From positions 496,001 to 560,000 of the forward strand of contig NZ_CP044535.1 in the NCBI RefSeq assembly GCF_008931845.1: a DNA stretch of 64,000 nt, given 5' to 3'. The notes under the pieces are model-generated. The model ran no database searches and was not told the DNA's origin. It saw only the letters and a list, made by a program, of their open reading frames with translations. Origin of the DNA: Borrelia maritima. Lineage in GTDB: Bacteria > Spirochaetota > Spirochaetia > Borreliales > Borreliaceae. Shown here one piece after another: positions 29,498 through 37,484 of the stretch. Every line of letters begins with the position of its first letter. Position 1 is the stretch's first letter. Made by a program: the position numbers and the translations under genes.

Positions 29498-29551
29498 TTT
29501 TTATTAATATATTTTTTGGCTTTAAATGAGATTTTTATTTAATTTAATGTT

Positions 29552-30292
29552 TTAGAGTAGATTTAATTGCCTTTTTATTTCAAAGATTAAAATGCCCGTG
29601 GACACAGAAACATTAAGTGAGTCTATTTTGCCGCTAGTTGGGATCCTTATTAAAAAATCCGAATTTTCTTTTATTAGCTTGTGGACACCTTTTCCTTCAT
29701 TTCCTAAAACAAGTGCAACTTTTTTGTCGTTTATTTTGAGTTTATTTATATCTTGTCCTTTAACATCGCTAGTGTATATCCAAAAGTCATTTTTTTTTAA
29801 AAAATTTATTGTGTTGTTTATGTTTGTCACTGTGATTTTTTTTACGTATTGACTTGCACCAGAGCTGGTGCGCAAAACTGTTAAATTGTCTTTTGCGCTA
29901 CGTTTTTGACTAGTAATTACAAGATCCACACTAAACTGTTCTGCTGTTCTAAGGATTGCTCCGAAGTTTTGGGGGTCTTCTATTCCATCTAGAAGTAAAA
30001 TAAAAGCATTTTCTTTTTTTTTAAATGTTTCTAGTAAGTTTTCAAAATCTTTTGTTTGTGTTTTTAGATTTGAATTTTTTTCAAGTTTTAATTTTAATGC
30101 AAATCCTCTATGGTCTTTGTTTTTTAGAATTTTATCAAGTTTGTTTATACTTATTCTTGTTATTTTTACATTTTGTGTTTTAGCTAGTTGTTCAATTTCT
30201 TTAGTTTTTGAACTTTTTTTTGATATGTAAAGTTCAAATCCTTTATTATTTTTTATGCTTTCAATTATTGAATTGGCATGAGTTATATACAT
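29552..30292 (-). CDS. rlmB: SpoU/TrmH-family RNA 2'-O-methyltransferase (RlmB-like)
   Basis: A 246-residue SPOUT-class methyltransferase. It has an N-terminal substrate-binding domain (residues 1-75, with HANSIIESIKNNKGFELYIS) and a C-terminal knotted domain. The domain's three motifs are DGIEDPQNFGAILRTAEQF, LVLGNEGKGV and IPTSGKIDSLNVSVSTGI. RlmB methylates 23S G2251 and TrmH methylates tRNA G18; the presence of the N-terminal domain favours RlmB. It follows dnaJ by 1 nt, so it is probably co-transcribed with the chaperone genes. Confidence 0.9.
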   Translation of the reverse strand: MYITHANSIIESIKNNKGFELYISKKSSKTKEIEQLAKTQNVKITRISINKLDKILKNKDHRGFALKLKLEKNSNLKTQTKDFENLLETFKKKENAFILLLDGIEDPQNFGAILRTAEQFSVDLVITSQKRSAKDNLTVLRTSSGASQYVKKITVTNINNTINFLKKNDFWIYTSDVKGQDINKLKINDKKVALVLGNEGKGVHKLIKENSDFLIRIPTSGKIDSLNVSVSTGILIFEIKRQLNLL

Positions 30293-30293
30293 A

Positions 30294-31388
30294 TTATACT
30301 TTTAGTAAATCTATTTCATCACCATCTTTTAATTCTTTGCCTAAGTTTTCAAAAAGTTTGATAGCATTAGAATTTAAATTTTTAGGTGTTTTTATTTTAG
30401 TGATTAATATTAAATTCCCAAACTTTTCGGTTTGAAGAATTGGCATTCCTGCACTTTTAATTAAAATTTGTTCTTCATTTTCTATTCCTTTTGGAATTTG
30501 TATTTTAATCTCTTTTGAAGCTATTGTTTTTATTTTTATTTCTTTTCCAAGAGCTGCTTGAGTAAAGCTTATTGGAAGTACCGCGTAGAGATCCTTACCA
30601 TTTCTTTTAAATATTTTATGAGCTCTTATTAATATTTTTACGTAAAGATCGCCATATTCTTGGTTGTCCGGATTAACATTTCCTTTGCCTTTCATTTTTA
30701 TTTGTTGATTATTGTCAATACCTGGAGGAATGTTTAATTGAATAGTTTCTTGCTTTGTAATACTTCCTTTTCCTTTACAAGATTTACAAGGGTTTGATAT
30801 TATTTTACCTGCACCGTAGCATTTAGAACATGTTGTTGTAACTCTGAAAAATCCTCCTCCTTGTACTATTCTTCCACTGCCGTTACACATATTACATATT
30901 GAAGGGCTTGTGCCTTTTTCGCATTTTTTTCCGAAACAAGAGTCACAGAATATTTGTCTTGTTATGTTTATATTATTTTTGTAGCCAAAGTATGCATTTT
31001 CAAGAGATATTTCTATGTTATATCCTACGTCTTCACCTTTTGCATGTTTTCTATTTTTTTCTTGTCCTTTGTTTCCAGTGAAAAATGAATCAAAAATATC
31101 ACCAAAATCTTCAAAGATGTCTGAAAATCCACTAAATCCACCTGAAAACCCTTCAAATCCTCCTCCTTCAAAAGCGGAATGTCCAAATCTGTCGTATTTA
31201 GCTTTTTTATTATCATCTATTAAAACTTCGTAAGCTTGAGTAGCTTCTTTAAAGATCGAAGCGGCTTCTTCATTCCCTTGATTTCTATCGGGGTGATATT
31301 TAATTGCTATTTTTCTATAAGCTTTTTTTATTTCATCTTTTGAGGCTCCTTTTGAGAGCCCCAAAATTTCATAATAATCTTTTTTCAC
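30294..31388 (-). CDS. dnaJ: Chaperone DnaJ (Hsp40)
   Basis: A DnaK co-chaperone that stimulates ATP hydrolysis and delivers substrates. J domain with KYHPDRNQG (HPD about 33-35); a Gly/Phe-rich stretch ([17 protein letters not shown]). The Cys-rich zinc domain has repeats [22 protein letters not shown] and CKSCKGKG; the first departs from CxxCxGxG. The C-terminal substrate domains follow. 364 aa. The GTG start at 31388 overlaps the dnaK stop by 1 nt (TAGTG), indicating coupled translation. Confidence 0.97.
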   Translation of the reverse strand: MKKDYYEILGLSKGASKDEIKKAYRKIAIKYHPDRNQGNEEAASIFKEATQAYEVLIDDNKKAKYDRFGHSAFEGGGFEGFSGGFSGFSDIFEDFGDIFDSFFTGNKGQEKNRKHAKGEDVGYNIEISLENAYFGYKNNINITRQIFCDSCFGKKCEKGTSPSICNMCNGSGRIVQGGGFFRVTTTCSKCYGAGKIISNPCKSCKGKGSITKQETIQLNIPPGIDNNQQIKMKGKGNVNPDNQEYGDLYVKILIRAHKIFKRNGKDLYAVLPISFTQAALGKEIKIKTIASKEIKIQIPKGIENEEQILIKSAGMPILQTEKFGNLILITKIKTPKNLNSNAIKLFENLGKELKDGDEIDLLKV

Positions 31389-33295
31389 TATTTTTTATCC
31401 TCGTCAACAACTTCGTAATCAGCTTCTTTCCCCTCTTCGCTTGTATTGCTTTGAGTACTATTTTCTTGTTGGCCGCTTGCATTTTGCTGGGAAGAATCTT
31501 TATACATCATTTCAGCTATTTTGTAAGAAGTTTTTTGAAGTTCTTCTGTTTTAGATTTTATAAGTGAAATGTCTTCTTTTTCAAGACTTTCTTTTAATTC
31601 TTTTATTTTAGTTTCAATAGCTTCTTTGTCTTCGCTTGAAATTTTTTCAGAATATTCTTTTAATGATTTTTCTGTTTGATAAATTAAAGAATTAGCTGCA
31701 TTTTTTGTCTCAATATTTTCTTTTAATTTTTTATCTTCTTCCGCATGAGCTTCTGCATCCTTTACCATTCGATCTATTTCTGATTCGGAGAGTCCTGATG
31801 ATGATTCAATTCTAATCTTTTGTTCTTTGCCGGTTCCCATATCTTTTGCAGATACGTGGACTATCCCATTAGCGTCAATGTCAAAGCTAACTTCAATTTG
31901 AGGTACTCCCCTTGGTGCTGCTGGTATTCCATCAAGTATAAAGTTACCAAGTATTCGGTTTTGTGCTGCCATTTCACGTTCACCTTGAAGGACTTTGATA
32001 TCAACTGAAGTTTGATTGTCAGCAGCTGTTGAGAATACTTGGCTTTTTTTTGTAGGAATTGTAGTGTTTCGTTCAATAAGCTTAGTCATCACACCACCTA
32101 GCGTTTCTATTCCTAGTGAGAGTGGAGTAACGTCAAGGAGTACCATGTCTTTAGTTTCTCCTGTTAAAATACCACCCTGAATAGCAGCTCCAATTGCTAC
32201 AGCTTCATCTGGATTTACTCCTTTGTTAGGTTCTTGTCCAAATATATCTTTTACAATTTTTTGAATAGCAGGAATTCTTGTTGATCCGCCTACAAGTATT
32301 ACTTCATTAATGTCAGAAGCTTTAAGCCCAGCATCTTTAATAGCTTTAAGGCATGGTTCTTTTGTTTTTTGAACCAAATTGTCTACCATTTGTTCGAATT
32401 TCGCTCTTGTTAGAGTATATTGTAAGTGTTTTGGACCGTTTGCATCTGCTGTAATAAATGGAAGATTTATTGAAGCTTCTTGAGCACCTGAAAGTTCTAT
32501 TTTAGCTTTTTCAGCTGCTTCTTTTAGTCTTTGAAGAGCCATTTTGTCGTTTGATAAATCAATAGCGCTTTCTTTTTTGAATTCTGAAATTAAATGCTTT
32601 ATTATCTCGTCGTCAAAATTGTCACCACCAAGATGTGTGTCTCCGTTTGTTGACTTTACTTCAAAAACACCATCTCCAAGCTCCAATATTGAAATATCAA
32701 ATGTTCCCCCACCAAGATCGTAAACAGCAACAATCTCTTCGTGTTTTTTTTCAATTCCATAAGCAAGAGCAGCAGCAGTTGGTTCGTTAACAATTCTTTT
32801 TACTTCAAGTCCTGCTATTTTACCAGCATCTTTTGTAGCTTGTCTTTGAGCATCGTTAAAGTAAGCAGGAACTGTAATGACAGCCTCTGTAACTTTTTCA
32901 CCCAAGTAAGCCTCTGCTGTTTCTTTCATTTTTGTAAGAGTTGCTGCTGAGATTTCAGGCGGCGACATTTGCTTTTTTATATTAGAAATGTTTACTCGTG
33001 CATCGCCATTTAGTCCCTTTTCTACTTTATAAGGAACCATTTTTATTTCGCTTGCAACCTCTTCAAACCTTCTCCCCATAAATCTTTTAATAGAATAAAT
33101 TGTGTTTTCGGGGTTTGTAACCATTTGATTTTTTGCAACTTGCCCCACAAGTCTTTCGCCTTTATTTGTGTATGCAACAATAGATGGAGTAGTTCTTCCT
33201 CCCTCTGAATTTTGTATTACAACTGGTTTTCCATGCTCCATTATAGCTACGCATGAGTTTGTTGTTCCTAGGTCAATACCTATTATTTTGCCCAT
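31388..33295 (-). CDS. dnaK: Chaperone DnaK (Hsp70)
   Basis: A 635-residue ATP-dependent folding chaperone. The ATPase domain starts [20 protein letters not shown], has [20 protein letters not shown] and [19 protein letters not shown]. The substrate-binding domain has [20 protein letters not shown], and the helical lid is followed by a Q/N/S-rich tail ending [12 protein letters not shown]. It lies 22 nt after grpE with GGAGG upstream of the ATG. Confidence 0.98.
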   Translation of the reverse strand: MGKIIGIDLGTTNSCVAIMEHGKPVVIQNSEGGRTTPSIVAYTNKGERLVGQVAKNQMVTNPENTIYSIKRFMGRRFEEVASEIKMVPYKVEKGLNGDARVNISNIKKQMSPPEISAATLTKMKETAEAYLGEKVTEAVITVPAYFNDAQRQATKDAGKIAGLEVKRIVNEPTAAALAYGIEKKHEEIVAVYDLGGGTFDISILELGDGVFEVKSTNGDTHLGGDNFDDEIIKHLISEFKKESAIDLSNDKMALQRLKEAAEKAKIELSGAQEASINLPFITADANGPKHLQYTLTRAKFEQMVDNLVQKTKEPCLKAIKDAGLKASDINEVILVGGSTRIPAIQKIVKDIFGQEPNKGVNPDEAVAIGAAIQGGILTGETKDMVLLDVTPLSLGIETLGGVMTKLIERNTTIPTKKSQVFSTAADNQTSVDIKVLQGEREMAAQNRILGNFILDGIPAAPRGVPQIEVSFDIDANGIVHVSAKDMGTGKEQKIRIESSSGLSESEIDRMVKDAEAHAEEDKKLKENIETKNAANSLIYQTEKSLKEYSEKISSEDKEAIETKIKELKESLEKEDISLIKSKTEELQKTSYKIAEMMYKDSSQQNASGQQENSTQSNTSEEGKEADYEVVDEDKK

Positions 33296-33317
33296 ATTAT
33301 ACCTCCTTTTTTTCTAA

Positions 33318-33887
33318 TTAATTTTTACTTTGAGCAACTTTAACTTTTGCTGTTCTTAATATTCTGTCGTTGTAGCAATATCCTTTTTGATATACTTCTA
33401 CTATTTCTGGGTTTTTAAGATCTTCTTTCTCTTCAATACTTATTGCTTCATGACGACTTGGATCAAAATTTTCGCCATTTTCTCCAAATTTCTTTAAATT
33501 ATATTTTTTATCAAAGACTGATAGTATTTCATTTTCAATCATGCTGATTCCTGTTAATAGATTGTCAAAATCTTTAGATTTTCTTGAAGAGTTAATAGCT
33601 CGTTCTAGGTTGTCAAGAAAATTAACGACATCTTTCATTATGGTTTCATTTGCAAATTTAACAAAATTGTCTTTTTCTTTTTCTAATCTTTTTCTGAAGT
33701 TTTCAAATTCTGCTTGCTTTCTTAAATACAAGTCTTTAAGATTGGAAATTTCATTTTCAAGCTCAGTAATTTTTTTATCAGAATTTACCAAATTTAAGTT
33801 TTCTTTTTTTTGAGATTTTGCATTTTTATTGTCTTGTTTGTTGGTTTTTTCGGGTTCGTTTTTAGGTTCTTTTTTTTCTTTTTCCAT
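33318..33887 (-). CDS. grpE: Nucleotide exchange factor GrpE
   Basis: GrpE releases ADP from DnaK. The 189-residue protein has a Lys/Glu/Asn-rich disordered N-terminus (1-40), a long helix with [20 protein letters not shown], and the C-terminal beta domain with [14 protein letters not shown] and [20 protein letters not shown], typical of GrpE. GGAGGA (33891-33896) precedes the ATG. It is the first gene of the grpE-dnaK-dnaJ-rlmB run. Confidence 0.96.
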   Translation of the reverse strand: MEKEKKEPKNEPEKTNKQDNKNAKSQKKENLNLVNSDKKITELENEISNLKDLYLRKQAEFENFRKRLEKEKDNFVKFANETIMKDVVNFLDNLERAINSSRKSKDFDNLLTGISMIENEILSVFDKKYNLKKFGENGENFDPSRHEAISIEEKEDLKNPEIVEVYQKGYCYNDRILRTAKVKVAQSKN

Positions 33888-33907
33888 TTTTCCTCCTTCG
33901 ATAAAGC

Positions 33908-33936
33908 ATTTTATCTTTTTAAAAAGAATTTTACAA
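33908..33936 (-). promoter_or_regulatory. Sigma70-type promoter for grpE-dnaK-dnaJ
   Basis: On the - strand TTGTAA (33931-33936) and TAAAAT (33908-33913) are separated by exactly 17 nt and predict a transcript start near 33901, just before the grpE Shine-Dalgarno. No CIRCE inverted repeat (TTAGCACTC-N9-GAGTGCTAA) is visible, so control by HrcA is not supported here. Confidence 0.5.
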
Positions 33937-34255
33937 ATTTTTTTATTTCTTAAAATTTACTAAAATTGATTCATTTTGATCATTTGGAAGATATATATTT
34001 TTCTTAAGCTTTTAGCAATAGTGTTGTATTGATACATATTATTATTTAATAAAATGTTCGTGTGTATTTTTTTGTCAAAATAAAAAAATTTTATTTTTTT
34101 ATCAAAATACTTTTGTTATTATTTTTAAATTTTATTTGTTTTTGGTTTACTTGTAGATACTCTTAATTTCGGGGGTATTCTTAGGTGGTTATTGGCTTTG
34201 GAAGTCTATTATAATTTTTGTTGTAATTTAATGTATTATTGCTTATTATTTACCT
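33937..34255. other. Divergent intergenic region between grpE and nadE
   Basis: Together with the grpE promoter this gap is 368 nt without a gene. It is extremely AT-rich. Two near-identical 18-bp direct repeats, TATTTTTTT(G/A)TCAAAATA, lie at 34065-34082 and 34092-34109 with a 27-nt period. A TATAAT at 34210-34215 and a TTGTAA/TATTAT pair at 34221-34249 face nadE. No ORF with a ribosome-binding site and no tRNA is seen. Confidence 0.5.
34221..34249 (+). promoter_or_regulatory. Candidate promoter giving a leaderless nadE transcript
   Basis: TTGTAA (34221-34226), a 17-nt spacer and TATTAT (34244-34249) place the expected start 7 nt downstream, at or next to the nadE ATG at 34256. No Shine-Dalgarno precedes the ATG. 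A TATAAT at 34210-34215 could instead give a leader of about 34 nt but has no good -35. Confidence 0.35.
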
Positions 34256-35794
34256 ATGAAAATAAGCATTGCTCAAACAAAATACAGAGTTTTAGATTTT
34301 GATAAATGTATTGCCGATTTTAAAATTAATTATGAGGAAGCCTTGTTAAGAGGATCAGATGTTTTAGTTTTTCCTTCTATGTTTTTGGGCAATACTAAGT
34401 ATGGTGAGTTTTTTGGGCGATTTGAATATTCTAAAAATATATGTAAGTTCATTGAATTCATAAAAGAACAGGTTAATGATAGCACCTTAGTTGTTTTTGG
34501 TCATAGTGTTTATAAGGGTGGCAAATTTGTAGATATTGCTTTTGTAATCAGTAATCATAAAGTTATTTTAACTGTGTCACAACATGATTTACCTGAATTT
34601 TTTAGTTATAAGAACTGTGTATTTGCTGTGTTAAATTTTGATGATGCTTTATTATTTGAGGATCCAAGTCCCAAATTTGGTGAAAATTTAAAAAATGCTC
34701 ATTACTTAATAATACCTTCTAAATCTTGTTTCACTAAGGAAAAAAATAATCTTAGGTTAAAATTTTTTGAAAGAGTTGCTGTTGAGAATAATCTAGATGT
34801 TGTTTATTCTAATTTTTATGGAGCTGAAGATTCTGCAGTTTATGATGGGGGTAGTTTTTTTATTAATAGCCTTGGCAAGATAAAACAAGCCAAAGGATTT
34901 GAATTTGATTTCATATCTAATGATGTATTTCAAGATTTAAAATTTGATGCATATAATGAGCTTTTTGAAAAAATCATTTTAGCAATATCTCTTGTTTTAA
35001 GAGAATATGTTTCTTTTTCAGGATTTTCTAAAGTTCATTTGGGGGTATCTGGGGGCATTGATTCTGCTTTAGTTGTGTGTCTTGCATGTTTTGCCTTGGG
35101 TGCTGAGAATGTTGTTGGAATTTCTATGCCCAGTCAATTTTCATCAGCAGATTCTATTTCTGATGCTGAAGAGCTTTCTAGAAAATTAAGCTTTAAATTA
35201 ATTGAAATGCCAATAAAAGACTTGTTTGAGGGAAGTAGTAGATTTTTTGCAGACTATTTTGATGTTAAAGGAGTTACTGGAGAAAATTTACAAGCTCGGT
35301 TGAGAGGGCTTTTATTAATGTCTTACAGTAATTCTCAAAATTCTTTACTTTTAAATACTGGCAATAAAAGCGAGATTGCAGTTGGTTATTGTACCCTTTA
35401 TGGGGATACTTGTGGTGGACTTGCTTTAATAGGAGATCTTTTTAAGACAGAAGTTTATGAACTTGCAAAGTATATTAATGCAAAGTTTGACCAATGTATT
35501 ATTCCTGTTAATATTATTTTAAAGGAGCCTTCAGCTGAGTTAAGGTTTGATCAAAAAGATAGTGACTATCTTCCAAAATATGAAGTTCTTGATGCTATTT
35601 TAAATAGATATTTGATTGGCAATGAATCTGTAGATTCAATTTATCTTGATTTTGGAAAAAATGTAGTTGATAAAGTTTTAAATCTTTATTTTAAAAATGA
35701 ATACAAAAGAAGACAAGGAGTCCCTGTAGTTAAGGTTTCTAAAAAAACCTTTGGTTTTGAACTTTCAATTCCCATTTTAAATAGTATAGCTTAG
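34256..35794 (+). CDS. nadE: NAD+ synthetase with a degenerate glutaminase domain
   Basis: NadE amidates deamido-NAD to NAD+. The C-terminal synthetase half (from about 240) has the ATP P-loop LGVSGGIDSALVVCLA and NLQARLRGLLLM, NTGNKSEIAVGYCTLYGD. The N-terminal half (1 to about 230) has the fold pattern of the nitrilase/glutaminase domain of glutamine-dependent NadE. The catalytic Glu, Lys and Cys appear replaced by Ser41 (DVLVFPSMFLG), Gln109 (VSQHDLP) and Phe134 (ALLFEDPS). The enzyme therefore probably uses free ammonia. 512 aa; ATG 34256 has no Shine-Dalgarno. Confidence 0.92.
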   Translation: MKISIAQTKYRVLDFDKCIADFKINYEEALLRGSDVLVFPSMFLGNTKYGEFFGRFEYSKNICKFIEFIKEQVNDSTLVVFGHSVYKGGKFVDIAFVISNHKVILTVSQHDLPEFFSYKNCVFAVLNFDDALLFEDPSPKFGENLKNAHYLIIPSKSCFTKEKNNLRLKFFERVAVENNLDVVYSNFYGAEDSAVYDGGSFFINSLGKIKQAKGFEFDFISNDVFQDLKFDAYNELFEKIILAISLVLREYVSFSGFSKVHLGVSGGIDSALVVCLACFALGAENVVGISMPSQFSSADSISDAEELSRKLSFKLIEMPIKDLFEGSSRFFADYFDVKGVTGENLQARLRGLLLMSYSNSQNSLLLNTGNKSEIAVGYCTLYGDTCGGLALIGDLFKTEVYELAKYINAKFDQCIIPVNIILKEPSAELRFDQKDSDYLPKYEVLDAILNRYLIGNESVDSIYLDFGKNVVDKVLNLYFKNEYKRRQGVPVVKVSKKTFGFELSIPILNSIA

Positions 35795-36109
35795 AATTGT
35801 GGTTGGAGCTTATTTTTTAAGATATATAGAGAAAATTAATATTTTTAGTATTTTAAAAAGACTTTTAAAAGTTTTTTATGGTCCAATTATTTTGGATTGA
35901 GTTTTTAAAAGCAAGGTTAATTTAGTTTTAAATCTGCTCAATTTTTTTAAAAGGAACATTTTTTTAAAAATATTCATTATTATTGTATTAGGAATAGGCT
36001 ATAATAGTATTGTTGAGGCGGGTTTTAATATATAGTTGATTATCGTTAAATGTTGTATATTTATATGTTAAAAATTAAAAATTTTATTGAAAAAGAACCG
36101 AGCTAAAGA
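35795..36109. other. AT-rich intergenic region after nadE
   Basis: This 315-nt gap has no credible ORF or RNA gene. It contains short A/T runs, a palindromic AAAGACTTTTAAAAGTTTTTT-like stretch near 35860-35877 that could act as a weak terminator for nadE, and a perfect TATAAT at 36000-36005 without a convincing -35. It precedes a decayed gene, so part of it may be remnant sequence. Confidence 0.5.
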
Positions 36110-36927
36110 TTGATTGGGATTTTGAAAAAAATTATATTTTTGTTAAATGAGTCAACTAGGATTGCATTAAGTGATTATGCTAAATTAAGTTTGTATTTTA
36201 AATCTGATGGGTCTATTGTAACTCAGGTTGATAGGCAGGTTGAGCAATTTTTATCTAAAGAAATTAAAAAGCCTGGTAATTTTGAGGGAGACTAGATTTT
36301 TATGGGGAAGAGTATATTAAGGATGCTCTAATTGCAGAGAATACTTTTATTATTGATCCTATTGATGGAACTTCTTTTTTTGTAGCAGGTCTTCCTTCAT
36401 ATGGAATATCGATAGTGTATGTTAGTGGCGGCAAAATTGTTGAAGGTGCGATTTCTCTTTCCTTAAGCGGAGAATTTTTTATTACTTTTGAAGACAGTGT
36501 ATTTTATGCTAAAAAAATGATTGATACTTATCCTTTAAAAAAAAGATTTTAATAAGTTTATTTTTGCTAATTCTGAATGTTATAATACACAGTTTGGTTG
36601 CAATTTCAAAGTCTATTATAAGGTCATTTAATTTTTATGTTTTTTCTCATATTCATATTAATGTTCTTGTGTTTATTCTTTTGCAAAACTTTTTACAGGT
36701 TCTTATGAAGCTTATTTTTCTTGTGTAGGATTTGATATATTGCGCTTGTTTAGCTATTAGGAATAAATTGGGGATGATAGGTGAATTTATTGTGTGGTAG
36801 TGTAAATGACATTAGATATCGATTTAATGTACATTTTAGAGCCTAATAATCATAAAAGATGATCCTTGAAAGTTTTTTTGCTCACAATAAATCAACAATA
36901 GACATTGTAAGGAAAAGATGCAAATAA
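36110..36927 (+). pseudogene. Inositol monophosphatase family gene, multiply frameshifted
   Basis: The first frame from TTG 36110 gives 61 residues (KSDGSIVTQVDRQVEQFLSK is IMPase-like) and stops at 36293-36295. A shifted frame then reads EEYIKDALIAENTFIIDPID followed by GTSFFVAGLPSYGISIVY. The DPIDGT-x-FVxGLP block is the family's metal-binding signature. It stops at about 36550, and further frames carry GSYEAYFSCVGFDI, then ACLAIRNKLGMIGEF and a final ESFFAHNKSTIDIVRKR ending at 36927. At least three frame changes separate recognisable pieces, so no functional enzyme is likely. The affected activity would have been a Mg-dependent phosphatase of the IMPase/CysQ/FBPase superfamily. Confidence 0.85.
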
Positions 36928-36955
36928 AAAATTTAATAAGTAAGATATTTAAAAA

Positions 36956-37381
36956 TTATGATTTATGTTTTGCAGTTTTATTGTTATTAGATTCAATGTC
37001 GAGTGTTTTGATTAGTTTGTTTAATGTCCAGCTTGAAAATTTTATGTATAGCATTTTAATTGGATTTTTTGTATATTTTTTTAGCACTTTTAACGATTCT
37101 ATATTCATTAAAGCTATTATTTCTTTTAGTGTTTTTGGCAAATTGTTGAAAATTTTGGAACCAACCTTATGGCCTTCTATAATAAAATTTTGAAGAGTTA
37201 TTTGATCTTTTTTTTGTAGGCGTCTCATATATAATTTTAAAATACGTTCTTGCGATTTCATAATTTCCGAATTAATTTGTTCTTGTTTTTTAGTAATTTT
37301 TTTCTTGCTTTCAATAACAGGTTTTTTAGGCAGAGACTTGTAAGGATTTGTTCCTGGAATATAATTCTTAGGAATTTTCAT
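36956..37381 (-). CDS. Conserved small basic protein of unknown function
   Basis: The 141-residue Lys-rich product (MKIPKNYIPGTNPYKSLPKK...) is not recognised. It has no signal peptide; the second half is predicted helical (LPKTLKEIIALMNIESLKVL). Support for it being a real gene: an AGGAG Shine-Dalgarno 7 nt before the ATG and a good promoter at 37415-37443 on the same strand. It lies tail-to-tail with the pseudogene. The opposite strand holds a competing hydrophobic frame judged to be its mirror. Confidence 0.75.
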   Translation of the reverse strand: MKIPKNYIPGTNPYKSLPKKPVIESKKKITKKQEQINSEIMKSQERILKLYMRRLQKKDQITLQNFIIEGHKVGSKIFNNLPKTLKEIIALMNIESLKVLKKYTKNPIKMLYIKFSSWTLNKLIKTLDIESNNNKTAKHKS

Positions 37382-37414
37382 ATATTTTACTCCTACTAAA
37401 CTAGCTAACCTATA

Positions 37415-37443
37415 ATTTTATTATTTTTTTTGTTTTTATGCAA
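37415..37443 (-). promoter_or_regulatory. Sigma70-type promoter for the small basic protein
   Basis: On the - strand TTGCAT (37438-37443), a 17-nt spacer and TAAAAT (37415-37420) give a predicted start near 37408, about 27 nt before the ATG at 37381 and upstream of its AGGAG. Confidence 0.5.
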
Positions 37444-37449
37444 TCAATA

Positions 37450-37478
37450 TTGATATTTTGATTTTTTATGATTAGAAT
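37450..37478 (+). promoter_or_regulatory. Promoter predicting a leaderless transcript of the 604-aa gene
   Basis: TTGATA (37450-37455), 17 nt and TAGAAT (37473-37478) predict transcription starting at about 37485, which is the A of the ATG itself. No Shine-Dalgarno precedes the gene. The divergent promoter for the small basic protein overlaps in the same 100-nt gap. Confidence 0.45.
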
Positions 37479-37484
37479 CATCAT

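Noticed and set aside
31015..31233. Proline-rich + strand frame within dnaJ
   Set aside because: It is antisense to the Gly/Phe-rich region of dnaJ, which explains its composition.
33888..34255. CIRCE or sigma32-type heat-shock element before grpE
   Set aside because: No TTAGCACTC inverted repeat and no CTTGAA/CCCCAT-type promoter could be found by eye.
36918..37193. + strand frame of 91 aa with an AAGGA just upstream, opposite the small basic protein
   Set aside because: It is a hydrophobic mirror of the Lys-rich - strand gene, its upstream AAGGA belongs to the end of the decayed IMPase frame, and only the - strand has both promoter and Shine-Dalgarno. Not fully excluded.
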